The notes: a model not told the origin generated them from the letters alone. 64,000 nucleotides of DNA from Chitinophaga sp. S165 (GCF_003182155.1 NZ_QGTG01000007.1:124001-188000); one strand, 5' to 3'. Positions 24,222-33,128 are shown, counted from the stretch's first letter. Made by a program: numbers and translations.

Positions 24222-26861
24222 ATGTCATTGTTGTGTAGGATGTTGATGTTATTGGGGATGCTGCTAATCTATATTCCTGTACAGGCATCCGGTTGGGATT
24301 GGCGCACGAGGATCAGCGTATCAGTGAAAGACCAGTCGCTGGAAACCATATGTATGATACTGGAGAAAGAATATGGTATTCATTTCTCTTACAGCAGGAA
24401 TGTAGTGAACCTGACGCCTCTGGTAACAGTGAATATACATAACAAGCCCCTGAAGAAAGCGTTGGACGATATTTTTGCTCCCTTCGATATTCATTTTGCG
24501 CGTATCGGTGATCAGATCGTGCTGACAGCTAAAAATCATCCTACCAATACTATCAGTGGATATGTACAGGATTATGGCACCGGTGAAAAGCTCATCGGAG
24601 CGACTATTTATTCCCCGGTACAACATGTAGGTACCACGACTAATCAGTTCGGTTTTTTCAGTTTTACAGTGCCCCGTGATACCAGCAGTTTGCAAGTGAC
24701 CTATGTTGGTTATAAGCCTGGGCGCCTGGCTGTAAAGAAAGGTCAGCGCGAACCTGTTATTGTTACATTACAGGCACAGAATAGTTTGCCGGAAGTCGTG
24801 GTAACCACAACAGATTCAGCCCGTCAGCAACAGGAACAGGTAGTGCTGAACAGGTTAAAGTTATCGGCAGCGGATGTCAAGGCAATGCCACGCTTACTGG
24901 GTGAGGCAGACCTGATGCGTACTATTGTGGCACAACCGGGTGTATCGGGCGGTATAGAAGGTGGCGGCGGATTGAATGTAAGAGGTGGAAGTCCTGACCA
25001 GAACCTTGTGCTGCTGGATGGTACGCCTATTTTTAGCGTATCGCATTTATTCGGGATCTTCTCTGTGTTCAATCCCGACATTGTGAAGAATGCAGAATTC
25101 TATAAAGGCGCATTTCCTGCGCGTTACGGCGGACGATTATCTTCTATTGTTGACATCTCTCTCAAAGACGGCGATATGCAACAGTATCATGGGGAAGCCG
25201 CTATTGGGCTGATCGCTGCAAAGGCAATGGTGGAAGGTCCGTTAAAAAAAGATAAGACTTCGTTTGTTGTATCTGCCCGGCGTTCACATGCCGATATGAT
25301 GAATGATGTGTTCATTGATAACAACGATGACGGACCGGATAATACCACTGTATTCTTTTATGATGCTAACCTGAAAGTGAATCATATCTTTTCAGAGAAA
25401 GACCGTTTATACCTGAGTGGATATGTAGGTCAGGATAAGCTGAATATGACATGGCAGGAAGGAGCGAAAGGAACTGACGATCCGGAAAGTTACTACGGCG
25501 ATAGCCGCTCCAGTTTTGTATGGGGCAACTATACAGGTACATTACGCTGGAACCATGTGTTTAGTCCGAAGTTGTTTGCTAACGTGACGACAAATTATTC
25601 CCAGTACTATTTTTCGACAGAATATAAATACGATTACAAACCAATAAATACGACCGATACCAGCAAGTTATACGGGAAGTATTATTCCAGTATACAGGAC
25701 ATCGTTGGTAAGGTCGATTTTGAATACAGGCCTAAACCGCAGCATACGATAAGGTTTGGAGGTGGCGTGATCACACATGTTTTTAATCCGGGCGTATCAC
25801 TCTTTGAGGATGAAGGGATCGGTCAGCCATCAGTAGATACAACCTATGACAATGGCGCATCTGTAGGGCAGGAGATATTGTTGTATGGCGAAGATGAGTG
25901 GAAAGTATCAAAGGCTTTGCTGGCAAATGCCGGTGTGCATGCTTCCGCTTTTCTTGTGGATGGCCGTGCATATTATTCCATACAACCGAGATTAGGTGTG
26001 AGGTATGGATTCCCTCACCGTTGGGCGCTTAAGTTATCTTATACGCATATGACACAGTATCTGCATCTGTTGTCAAACAGCGGCAGCAGTCTGCCTACGG
26101 ACCTTTGGGTACCGTCTACAGGGAGGGTGCGGCCTATGTTTTCCCGTCAGGCTTCTGTGGGCATCTCCAAGACAAGCAAGCATCATATGTATGCGATGTC
26201 TGTAGAAGGTTATTACAAAACAATGGACCATGTAATAGAATACAGTGAGTATGTATCGCCATTCAGCGGCGCGGGTAAACACTGGGATGAGCAGGTAGCT
26301 ATTGGTAAAGGCAGGAGTTATGGAGGAGAGATCATGCTGGAAAAGAAAAAAGGTACTACGAGAGGATGGATCGGTTATACACTTTCCTGGTCTGACAGAA
26401 CATTCCCCACTGTAAATGAAGGCAAGTCGTTCCCGTACAAATACGACCGCCGCCACGATCTTGAAGTGGTATTGACACAGCGTTTAGGGAAACGCTGGGA
26501 ATTGTCTGCAACGTGGGAATATACTACCGGATTGCCATTGACACTGCCTACAGCAAGTTACGAAGGAGTGGGAGATCCGTCTCCTTACGATCCTCCGCAG
26601 CATGATCCTATCCTGGACCATATCGGTAACAGGAATGCTTATCGTACATCATCTATGCACAGACTGGATATCAGCGCAACGTACAGTAAGAAGAAAAAAC
26701 TGTGGACGAAGAGCTGGACGTTCAGTTTGTACAATGCCTATAATCAGCGGAACCCATATTACTATTATATGGTGACCAATACGGAAAAACAGGAACGTTA
26801 CCTGTCAGAGATAAGTATTCTACCTATCCTGCCAAGTGTAACTTATGCAATCAAATTTTAA
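24222..26861 (+). CDS. TonB-dependent receptor with STN and carboxypeptidase-like domains
   Basis: The 879-residue protein has a signal peptide (to about residue 23), an STN signalling domain (about 30-105, VSVKDQSLETICMILEKEYG), a beta-sandwich (about 110-185, ISGYVQDYGTGEKLIGATIY), a plug (about 210-310, with GGGLNVRGGSPDQNLVLLDG and FPARYGGRLSSIVDISLKDG) and a barrel. It is shorter than SusC proteins and lacks a SusD partner. Instead it is followed with no gap by a DUF4249 lipoprotein, a pairing often seen in Bacteroidota. Ligand is unknown; with its own sigma/anti-sigma pair it probably senses and imports the same substrate. Confidence 0.95.
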   Translation: MSLLCRMLMLLGMLLIYIPVQASGWDWRTRISVSVKDQSLETICMILEKEYGIHFSYSRNVVNLTPLVTVNIHNKPLKKALDDIFAPFDIHFARIGDQIVLTAKNHPTNTISGYVQDYGTGEKLIGATIYSPVQHVGTTTNQFGFFSFTVPRDTSSLQVTYVGYKPGRLAVKKGQREPVIVTLQAQNSLPEVVVTTTDSARQQQEQVVLNRLKLSAADVKAMPRLLGEADLMRTIVAQPGVSGGIEGGGGLNVRGGSPDQNLVLLDGTPIFSVSHLFGIFSVFNPDIVKNAEFYKGAFPARYGGRLSSIVDISLKDGDMQQYHGEAAIGLIAAKAMVEGPLKKDKTSFVVSARRSHADMMNDVFIDNNDDGPDNTTVFFYDANLKVNHIFSEKDRLYLSGYVGQDKLNMTWQEGAKGTDDPESYYGDSRSSFVWGNYTGTLRWNHVFSPKLFANVTTNYSQYYFSTEYKYDYKPINTTDTSKLYGKYYSSIQDIVGKVDFEYRPKPQHTIRFGGGVITHVFNPGVSLFEDEGIGQPSVDTTYDNGASVGQEILLYGEDEWKVSKALLANAGVHASAFLVDGRAYYSIQPRLGVRYGFPHRWALKLSYTHMTQYLHLLSNSGSSLPTDLWVPSTGRVRPMFSRQASVGISKTSKHHMYAMSVEGYYKTMDHVIEYSEYVSPFSGAGKHWDEQVAIGKGRSYGGEIMLEKKKGTTRGWIGYTLSWSDRTFPTVNEGKSFPYKYDRRHDLEVVLTQRLGKRWELSATWEYTTGLPLTLPTASYEGVGDPSPYDPPQHDPILDHIGNRNAYRTSSMHRLDISATYSKKKKLWTKSWTFSLYNAYNQRNPYYYYMVTNTEKQERYLSEISILPILPSVTYAIKF

Positions 26862-27740
26862 ATGAAGAGTATGCGTCCATATAGTCTTTATGCAATATTG
26901 CTGATCATTGTTATGGCAGCATGTGAGAAGGAATCACGCATCGATATTCCTTATGATGGAGATAAGGTGGTGCTGAACAGCCTGATCCAGCCGGACAGTC
27001 TGATGTATATCCGCGTGACCAAAAGCAAACCTGTAAAGGAGTCTGGTAACCTGCGGTTTCCGGAGTTAGCGGGTGCGGTGGTGACCTTACAGGAAGACGG
27101 TACGACATTGCCCGCACCACGGTGGACAGTGATCAATGGAAAGGGGTATTACGTATCGCAGGGCGTGGCTAAAGTGGGCGCAAGATACACTGTGAACGTC
27201 AGTTATACCGGCCTCGCCAGTGTGGTAGCAGTAGACAGTACTCCGGCGAGACCTGCAATACAGAATGCATTTGCACAAAAGACCTCCAACAGGGTAAGGT
27301 TTTCCCTGAAAGACAATGCTGCCGAGAAGAATTATTACAGGATCCGGGTATACAATGCCGATACTGTCAACGGAGTGATCGTACCCCTGAAACAGGATAC
27401 AGTAAAGTTCCGCCTGGACCCCTCATACAATAACAACTTCATAGACATTATTGGTAATGCCTATTACAGTGAAGTGCTGCTGACAGATGAACGTATCAAT
27501 GGAAAAGATGTGCTCTTTGTGTTGCAGACGAGCAAAGAGATCACAGCTTCTCACATGATCGTGGAAGTCAGCGGTTTGACCAGAGGAGCCTTTAAGTACC
27601 TTGATGGCACATATTCGCAGCGATTGGAGGATAGGCTGGATTTCTCTATTGATCCGGTGAATATCTTTTCCAATGTAGAAAACGGATATGGCATCGTCGC
27701 GGGTGTGAATGCCGGAAGGCTTTCATTCTCAGTAGAGTAG
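26862..27740 (+). CDS. DUF4249 lipoprotein
   Basis: The ATG follows the receptor stop codon directly (no spacer), so translation is coupled. The 292-residue protein has a lipoprotein signal (lipobox VMAAC, Cys about 21) and the family opening IDIPYDGDKVVLNSLIQPDSLMYIRVTKSKP, followed by a beta-rich domain. DUF4249 proteins are known mainly as partners of STN-type TonB receptors and may act as a surface or periplasmic lid similar to SusD. This role is inferred from gene context. Confidence 0.9.
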   Translation: MKSMRPYSLYAILLIIVMAACEKESRIDIPYDGDKVVLNSLIQPDSLMYIRVTKSKPVKESGNLRFPELAGAVVTLQEDGTTLPAPRWTVINGKGYYVSQGVAKVGARYTVNVSYTGLASVVAVDSTPARPAIQNAFAQKTSNRVRFSLKDNAAEKNYYRIRVYNADTVNGVIVPLKQDTVKFRLDPSYNNNFIDIIGNAYYSEVLLTDERINGKDVLFVLQTSKEITASHMIVEVSGLTRGAFKYLDGTYSQRLEDRLDFSIDPVNIFSNVENGYGIVAGVNAGRLSFSVE

Positions 27741-27748
27741 TACAGTGG

Positions 27749-28000
27749 CTATTTTTCTATCTGGTACTTCAAAATGATATCGTTCAGCTTACACGAGAGT
27801 TTGACACATTCCGAAATAATAGTGTTTTCTAGTTCTGTGTATCCGGCCGATTCAAGGTGATAGATCTGCGGGTAAGTGGAAGACATCAGTTCTTTAGCGG
27901 CTGATATGAGCCCATCCTGCAGATTTACGAGCTGTTGTTGTTCCTGCATCGCACTCTGATAGTATGGCGATAGTGGATTTAGTATTTCATCCCAATCCAT
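27749..28000 (-). CDS. Small helical protein of unknown function (83 aa)
   Basis: The product is acidic and helical with Gln/Glu-rich segments (SAMQEQQQLVNLQDGL) and no signal peptide. I do not recognise a family. It is convergent with the DUF4249 gene (8 bp between stops), and its start lies at the left edge of the 500-bp gap before hmuT, so its promoter shares that gap with the heme operon control region. Confidence 0.68.
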   Translation of the reverse strand: MDWDEILNPLSPYYQSAMQEQQQLVNLQDGLISAAKELMSSTYPQIYHLESAGYTELENTIISECVKLSCKLNDIILKYQIEK

Positions 28001-28106
28001 GGGTTTTAAATTTTTCCGGTGATAGGTAATGTATATTTAACAATAGCATAAAGGATTTAGTTTACCCCGTTGATAACTTCCCTAAAAACATTGAAAAACA
28101 TAAATA

Positions 28107-28201
28107 TTTCCTTTCGCGTAAAGATTGTCATAAAATTTTCCCGATTCGATTAGTTCGTTACATTTCTATGACATAGATTTGCATCACTCAATTACTCCGC
28201 C
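28107..28201 (+). promoter_or_regulatory. hmuTUVS promoter with two candidate regulator boxes
   Basis: A perfect -7 element TAGATTTG is at 28174-28181. A box TTTCCTTTCGCGTAAA (28107-28122) lies 51 bp upstream of it, and ATTACTCCGCC (28191-28201) lies 9 bp downstream, at or near the expected transcription start. Both boxes recur in front of the first heme receptor (33044-33128). The transcript would carry a leader of about 310 nt before the hmuT ATG. Confidence 0.6.
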
Positions 28202-28380
28202 GCACCTGTCAGTCCAATACTGGTATATTCCCTATATATATCATGCCCGGCTGATAGTTACTTTTTAAAATTTAATTACTGGTAAACTGTACCGGATCAC
28301 TGTGAAGTTCCGTAGTGGCCTTTCTGTGCCAATACCTGACTTCCCGGTATCCTGTACCTGATAACTTATTTAAGAATCTT

Positions 28381-28462
28381 GCCGGAGCATGGCGGAGTAA
28401 AAATGCTTACGGTAAGCGATGGTTGGCCCAAACCCCGGGTAGGGTCAACCATTAATTTTCTT
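28381..28462 (+). promoter_or_regulatory. Terminator-like hairpin and alternative stems in the hmuT leader
   Basis: An 11-bp stem (28419-28429 with 28442-28452, one wobble) with a 12-nt loop is followed by TTAATTTTCTTTTC, as in an intrinsic terminator, but it lies 48 nt before the hmuT start. Directly upstream, AGCAT (28386-28390) can pair with ATGCT (28403-28407), while the overlapping GCTTA can pair with TAAGC (28405-28417). These two are mutually exclusive. This resembles an attenuator; no known riboswitch consensus is present. The rest of 28202-28380 has no recognised element. Confidence 0.4.
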
Positions 28463-28500
28463 TTCAACATTATTTATTGTCATTCTTACTTATTCAAACT

Positions 28501-29346
28501 ATGATGAATCGTATACAGATACGCCCGTTGGTCGTGTCATTAGCTGTTTGCCTGTTCACTGCGCTGAATGTTAGTGCACAACAGGGCATTAAGCGTATAG
28601 TATCCCTGAACGGGGCTGTTACCGAGATTGTTTGTGCACTGGGATTTGAGAGTGCATTGGTAGGTGTGGATGTAACGAGCACTTATCCTGCCAGCATGAA
28701 ACAGATGGCGAAGGTGGGGCATAACCGGAATATTTCAGCAGAGCCTGTACTGGCTTTACAACCGGACCTGATCCTGGCTACCGACAACTTCATACAACCG
28801 GCTGTAATCGAGCAGTTTAAAAGCGTAGGCGTAAAAACGGTGCTGATCAAACAGGAATTCTCTGTAGCCGGTACAAAAAAACTGATAACAGAAGTGGCTG
28901 CTGCCCTGAAGGTGCCTGAGAAAGGTACTGCGTTGGTAAAACAACTGGATAAGGAGCAAAAGGCATTGCATATAAAATCACAATCCAAGAAAGTATTGTT
29001 CATCTATGCACGTGGCGCTGGTACGATGATGGTTGCCGGTAAAGAAACACCATTGGATAAGATCATTGCATTGGCAGGTGCACAGAACGCAGCTACCGGT
29101 TTCAATGACTTCAAGCCATTGACGCCGGAAGCACTGGTTACTGCTAATCCCGATGTGATCCTCATGTTTGATGAAGGTTTGAAAAGTATGGGCGGTGTGG
29201 ATGGCCTGCTGAAAGTGCAGGGCATTCCGCAAACTACCGCAGGTAAAGAAAAGAAAGTGATCGTAATGGATGGTCAGTTGCTGACCGGTTTCGGCCCGCG
29301 TGTAATACAGGCGGTACAGGAATTGGCGGGTAAGCTGAACTCGTAG
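28501..29346 (+). CDS. hmuT: Periplasmic hemin-binding protein of ABC importer
   Basis: The ATG at 28501 (or the adjacent one at 28504) gives about 281 residues with a Sec signal (MNRIQIRPLVVSLAVCLFTALNVSAQ). The frame is open further upstream only from a TTG. The mature protein is a class III solute-binding protein: RIVSLNGAVTEIVCALGFES, DVTSTYPASMKQMAKVGHNRNISAEPVLALQPDLILA and the long linking helix are typical of HmuT/ShuT, and the tyrosine of TSTYP corresponds to the usual heme ligand position. It delivers heme to HmuUV. First gene of hmuTUVS, 7 nt before hmuU. Confidence 0.93.
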   Translation: MMNRIQIRPLVVSLAVCLFTALNVSAQQGIKRIVSLNGAVTEIVCALGFESALVGVDVTSTYPASMKQMAKVGHNRNISAEPVLALQPDLILATDNFIQPAVIEQFKSVGVKTVLIKQEFSVAGTKKLITEVAAALKVPEKGTALVKQLDKEQKALHIKSQSKKVLFIYARGAGTMMVAGKETPLDKIIALAGAQNAATGFNDFKPLTPEALVTANPDVILMFDEGLKSMGGVDGLLKVQGIPQTTAGKEKKVIVMDGQLLTGFGPRVIQAVQELAGKLNS

Positions 29347-29353
29347 TGTACCA

Positions 29354-30418
29354 ATGATGATGAACAAAGAAAATATAAAGCGTGTCAGCAGCATTACTAT
29401 ACTAAGCATATTGCTCATTATTGTGATACTGCTGGCTACAGGGACAGGCGCGATGCATATGTCTCCCACGCAGGTACTTGCCATATTGTTAGACAAGGCA
29501 GGTATTCACCTGCCTGTTGCTTATGAAGAGAACATGCCTGGCGTGCTGTGGATGATCCGCCTGCCGAGAGTAGTATTGGGTGTATTGATCGGTGCGGGGC
29601 TTGGCGTAGCGGGTGCCTCATTGCAGGGCCTATTCCGTAATCCGCTGGCAGATCCTGGTTTGATAGGTATCAGTTCAGGCGCTTCTATGGCGGCTGTGGT
29701 GATGATCATTATTCAAAACGCATTGCCGGTTTTTCAACAGGTACCCGCATTGAATTTTTATGCATTGAACCTTGCTGCATTTGCAGGTGCGATCATTACA
29801 ACGTTATTTATTTTTCGTATTGCCCGTACCGGTGGACAGGCAGCTATTTCTACTATGCTGCTCGCAGGTATTGCGGTGAGGGCGTTATGTGAATCTGTTA
29901 CAGGGCTGATGACTTACCTGGCAAACAATGAGCAGTTACGCAGCATTACCTTCTGGTCGCTCGGCAGCCTGGGAGGCGCCAGCTGGCAAACGGTAACAGG
30001 CGTAGCGCCTTTTATTATCATCCCTCTGATCATGCTGCCACGTTTGGCGCCTGCGCTGAATCTGTTAGCACTGGGAGAGCGGGAAGCGATGCACAGCGGT
30101 GTAGGGGTGCCACGATTAAAATCCATGCTGGTCATCTTTGCGACGATGGCGGTAGCAGCAGGAGTAGCGGTTGCGGGGATCATCGGATTCATTGGCCTGA
30201 TCGTGCCACATATCGTACGTCAGTTCACAGGTCCGGATTATCGCATACTTATACCGGGAGCTGCTTTATCGGGCGCTGTGTTATTGACTGTAGCGGACTT
30301 ACTGTGCCGAACCATTGTAGCACCTGCGGAACTACCGGTAGGGATTGTTACCGCTGTAATAGGTGCGCCATTTTTCCTCTGGCTTATTATCAAAGAAAAA
30401 AGGACCATACTAGCATGA
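29354..30418 (+). CDS. hmuU: Hemin ABC importer permease (FecCD family)
   Basis: The 354-residue membrane protein has about ten helices in the FecCD/BtuC pattern. Visible landmarks are LPRVVLGVLIGAGLGVAGASLQGLFRNPLADPGLIGISSGA, the central WSLGSLGGASW and the C-terminal coupling region GIIGFIGLIVPHIVRQFTGPDYR. It forms the inner-membrane channel for heme with HmuV. Three ATG codons stand in line at 29354-29362; the first is used here. The stop overlaps the hmuV start (ATGA), indicating translational coupling. Confidence 0.95.
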   Translation: MMMNKENIKRVSSITILSILLIIVILLATGTGAMHMSPTQVLAILLDKAGIHLPVAYEENMPGVLWMIRLPRVVLGVLIGAGLGVAGASLQGLFRNPLADPGLIGISSGASMAAVVMIIIQNALPVFQQVPALNFYALNLAAFAGAIITTLFIFRIARTGGQAAISTMLLAGIAVRALCESVTGLMTYLANNEQLRSITFWSLGSLGGASWQTVTGVAPFIIIPLIMLPRLAPALNLLALGEREAMHSGVGVPRLKSMLVIFATMAVAAGVAVAGIIGFIGLIVPHIVRQFTGPDYRILIPGAALSGAVLLTVADLLCRTIVAPAELPVGIVTAVIGAPFFLWLIIKEKRTILA

Positions 30419-31263
30419 TGTTGTGTGTAAAAGATATTTCGTTGTCGCTCGGTAAAATGAAGATCCTTGAAGGTGTGAGCCTTGAGGCAGGAGCCGGTGA
30501 GTTATGTGTGATCATGGGCGCCAATGGTGCAGGTAAGTCGACGCTACTGAAGGTAATAGCCGGAGAGTACATGCAGTACAAGGGTAGCGTAAGTATAGGG
30601 GGTGAAGAACTAAAGACATTGCCGATAGCAACACAGGCAAGAACAAGGGCTGTGTTGTCTCAGCAGCTCACATTAAACCAGCCATTTACTGTGGCAGAAG
30701 TGGTAAGCATGGGCCGTTATATTTATAATGCCCATCTTTCTGCCGCAGACAAAGAGATCATAGCCTATGCCTTAAAAGTTATGCAGGTACAGAACCTGCG
30801 TGACAGAACATATACGACACTATCCGGTGGCCAAAAACAACGTGTGCAAATGGCACGGGTGCTGGCACAACTGCTGGAAGCGCCCGACCTGCAGGCAACA
30901 GATTATACCGGCAGAAAAATGTTGCTGCTGGATGAACCTGTCACAGGAATGGACATCCTTCACCAGCAACTGTCATTACAACTGGCAACTACACTGGCCT
31001 CATGTGGTGTGCTGGTCGTAGCGGTACTGCACGACTTCCAGCTGGCGGCAGCCTATGCTAACAAACTGCTATTGTTGAAGAATGGCCATGTATATGCACA
31101 GGGGAGTGTTGAAGAAATTTTCACATCTGCACATATTAAAGACTGTTTCGGCGTGGATGTTGCAGTACTGGAACATCCGCACTGTCATTACCCACTGGTG
31201 GTTACCGCCACTGCCGGTGGCTTATTTCCATCACCTGCCGCAAAGGCATTAAAAGTATTGTAA
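30415..31263 (+). CDS. hmuV: Hemin ABC importer ATPase
   Basis: The start chosen is the ATG at 30415, which overlaps the hmuU stop by 4 nt and gives 282 residues (MMLCVKDISLSLGKMKILEG). A longer frame upstream lies inside hmuU and is not used. Walker A is GANGAGKST, the signature is LSGGQKQR, Walker B is KMLLLDEPVTGMD, and the switch His lies in AVLHDFQLA. A short extra loop (about 155-170, EAPDLQATDYTGR) sits before Walker B, as in other heme-type ATPases. Energises HmuTU. Confidence 0.95.
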   Translation: MMLCVKDISLSLGKMKILEGVSLEAGAGELCVIMGANGAGKSTLLKVIAGEYMQYKGSVSIGGEELKTLPIATQARTRAVLSQQLTLNQPFTVAEVVSMGRYIYNAHLSAADKEIIAYALKVMQVQNLRDRTYTTLSGGQKQRVQMARVLAQLLEAPDLQATDYTGRKMLLLDEPVTGMDILHQQLSLQLATTLASCGVLVVAVLHDFQLAAAYANKLLLLKNGHVYAQGSVEEIFTSAHIKDCFGVDVAVLEHPHCHYPLVVTATAGGLFPSPAAKALKVL

Positions 31264-31266
31264 AAA

Positions 31267-32298
31267 ATGAACGCAACCGTAACCACATTAAAAGAACAAT
31301 GGCAGGCTTTTCGCGAACAGCATCCGAAAGTGAGGATCCGTGACGCCGCCAGTCAATTGCAGGTCAGCGAAGGTGAGCTGGTAGCTGCTTGTACCGGCGG
31401 TACTGTAAAACATCTGAAGAACGAATTCCCTGCCCTCATACAGGCTATGCCTGCATTGGGTAAGGTGATGGTGCTGACCCGCAATGAACACTGTGTAATA
31501 GAGCGAAAAGGCGTTTTTGAAATAGTTAATACAGAAAATAAACATGTAGGTACTGTACTGGGAAAAGACATCGATCTGCGTATGTTCTTCTCCCGTTGGA
31601 AATATGGTTTCGCTGTAGCCACTGATGATAGCATTGGATTCAAAAAGTCGCTGCAGATATTTGATGCACAAGGAACTGCTATCATGAAGATCTATGCTGT
31701 GGAACAGACTAACCTCGCCGCATGGGATAAACTGGTTGCAGACTTTACTGCATCAGAGCAGCCTGCTGCTATTACCGTAGCGCCTGCACCTCCTGCTCCT
31801 GTATATAACGACAAAGATGCAGATAGCGAAGCATTCCTGCAAGGATGGGCTGCGCTGCAGGATACACATGACTTCTTCCCTCTACTGATGAAGCATAAGC
31901 TTTCCAGGGTACGTGCGCTGGAACTGGCAGAAGGAAAGTTTGCCCGCCGCACAGGCAATGATTGTGTAAAGACACTGCTGGAAAAAGCATCAGCAAGTGG
32001 GCTGGAGATCATGGTCTTCGTAGGCAATCCTGGCAACATCGAAATACATACCGGTCCTGTTCAGAAGATCGTTGAAATTCCAAACTGGATCAATGTAATG
32101 GATGAAGATTTTAATCTGCATCTGAAGACAGATGTTATTGCACAATGCTGGATAGTTGAAAAACCTTCAGTAGATGGCATTGTAACATCATTGGAAGTGT
32201 TTGATGCAGCGGGTGAGATGATCGCGCAATTCTTCGGTAAACGCAAACCAGGTAATCCTGAACTGGAAGAATGGCGCGCGTTGGCTGCTGCTTTATAG
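31267..32298 (+). CDS. hmuS: HemS/ChuS/HmuS-type cytoplasmic heme-handling protein
   Basis: It starts 3 nt after hmuV. The 343-residue product shows the internal duplication of the family: WQAFREQHPKVRIRDAASQLQVSEGELVA begins the first half and a second heme-fold begins near 185 (LQGWAALQDTHDFFPLLMKHKLSRVRALEL). The half-repeats end in comparable segments (NTENKHVGTV and MVFVGNPGNIEIHTGPVQKI). Relatives bind incoming heme and either store it, hand it over, or break the ring to release iron. Either function is possible here. It is distinct from the biliverdin-forming heme oxygenase at 45247. Confidence 0.92.
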   Translation: MNATVTTLKEQWQAFREQHPKVRIRDAASQLQVSEGELVAACTGGTVKHLKNEFPALIQAMPALGKVMVLTRNEHCVIERKGVFEIVNTENKHVGTVLGKDIDLRMFFSRWKYGFAVATDDSIGFKKSLQIFDAQGTAIMKIYAVEQTNLAAWDKLVADFTASEQPAAITVAPAPPAPVYNDKDADSEAFLQGWAALQDTHDFFPLLMKHKLSRVRALELAEGKFARRTGNDCVKTLLEKASASGLEIMVFVGNPGNIEIHTGPVQKIVEIPNWINVMDEDFNLHLKTDVIAQCWIVEKPSVDGIVTSLEVFDAAGEMIAQFFGKRKPGNPELEEWRALAAAL

Positions 32299-32337
32299 TA
32301 GTGATCTTAGCCTTGTAATATTGTTAAACTATTGGAG

Positions 32338-32375
32338 AGAGATTAAATGTTCGTGCATTTAATCTCTTTTTTTTT
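32338..32375 (+). terminator. Terminator of hmuTUVS
   Basis: A 12-bp perfect stem (32338-32349 with 32356-32367) with a 6-nt loop is followed by at least eight T. It begins 39 nt after the hmuS stop. Confidence 0.95.
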
Positions 32376-32723
32376 ATGAGGTCGCGTCCGGTGTCTGATA
32401 TTTTCCCTAATAGAAAAATCGTTTTCCTCATTTGAGCATCCGTCCTAAACACTTGTTCTTATTTTTGAATTGCGTAAAGAGTGATTGATTCATATAATGC
32501 TGCAAACATTCATTGTTTGTTAGCGCCCAGAAAAGTATTTACTATCCTCTGAAAACATATCAGTAAAAGTGAGCCTCAATTTCAGGCAGTGCTGCAACAT
32601 GTAGCTCTTACTTAAAATGGTCAGGCATTTTCAATGCCGTATCAGGATTTGTTAAGAGCTCCGTGTTTGTGGACTATCGGGTGATCCATAGCTGAAATAA
32701 AAACCCTTAAACCAGAAAATAAT
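32376..32723. other. Intergenic region before the small Cys-rich gene
   Basis: These 348 bp hold no gene. A -7-like TATTTTTG at 32460-32467 and a TGCGTAAAG at 32471-32479, similar to the core of the heme box, are present, but no second box like that at 28191 or 33118 is seen. Nothing else is recognisable. Confidence 0.4.
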
Positions 32724-33041
32724 ATGTGCGATATCAGAACATTGTGCGCTAAGAAACAGGCTCATATCAGCCATTGTGCGAATTGCCAGACAGTATATAT
32801 CTGGCACAACAACCTGGTCCTGAACTTTACTCCGCAGGATTTTCAGCTGTTTTATGAAACACTGGAACACCAGGAGTTTTACGACTGCAGTATGATGTTC
32901 CCTGATGGTGAAGAACGGGTAGTGGTACACTCTCCGTGCCGGGATATCAGCTTTACTTTTACTCAATCGGAGTGGTTGAATATGAAGGAAGCGTTGCAGG
33001 AAGCCATATTACTCCAACAGGTATATGAACTGATCAGGTAG
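32724..33041 (+). CDS. Small Cys/His-containing cytoplasmic protein in heme island
   Basis: The 105-residue protein has no signal peptide. Its first 25 residues carry Cys2, Cys8 and the cluster HISHCANC (His14, His17, Cys18, Cys21), then a compact alpha/beta region with Cys55 and Cys72. A small metal- or heme-binding site is plausible. I recall small Bacteroidota families of this type next to HmuY genes but cannot name this one with certainty. It lies between hmuTUVS and the first receptor, on the same strand, 248 bp before the latter, so it may be a regulator or heme chaperone; this is inference. Confidence 0.78.
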   Translation: MCDIRTLCAKKQAHISHCANCQTVYIWHNNLVLNFTPQDFQLFYETLEHQEFYDCSMMFPDGEERVVVHSPCRDISFTFTQSEWLNMKEALQEAILLQQVYELIR

Positions 33042-33043
33042 AT

Positions 33044-33128
33044 TTTCCTTTTCGCGTAAATCAATTTCCTGAATAGATAAACTTATTTGTCCGCCGCATG
33101 CTTACTTTGCATGTATTATTACTCCGCC
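33044..33128 (+). promoter_or_regulatory. Promoter region of first heme receptor with shared boxes
   Basis: TTTCCTTTTCGCGTAAA (33044-33060), a -7-like TTACTTTG (33102-33109) and ATTACTCCGCC (33118-33128) repeat the arrangement before hmuT. The distance from the upstream box to the TTTG is 10 bp shorter, about one helical turn, and the downstream box is 8 bp after the TTTG instead of 9. The leader to the receptor ATG would be about 165 nt. Confidence 0.6.

Noticed and set aside
28202..28500. Cobalamin or other known riboswitch before hmuT
   Set aside because: The substrate-binding protein family also includes BtuF, so I looked for the B12-box and the flanking conserved blocks. None were found, and the downstream HmuS and HmuY genes point to heme.
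30304..30414. 37-residue N-terminal extension of HmuV
   Set aside because: The extension lies inside hmuU and is Cys-rich without resemblance to ABC ATPases. The ATG at 30415 overlapping the hmuU stop is the natural start.
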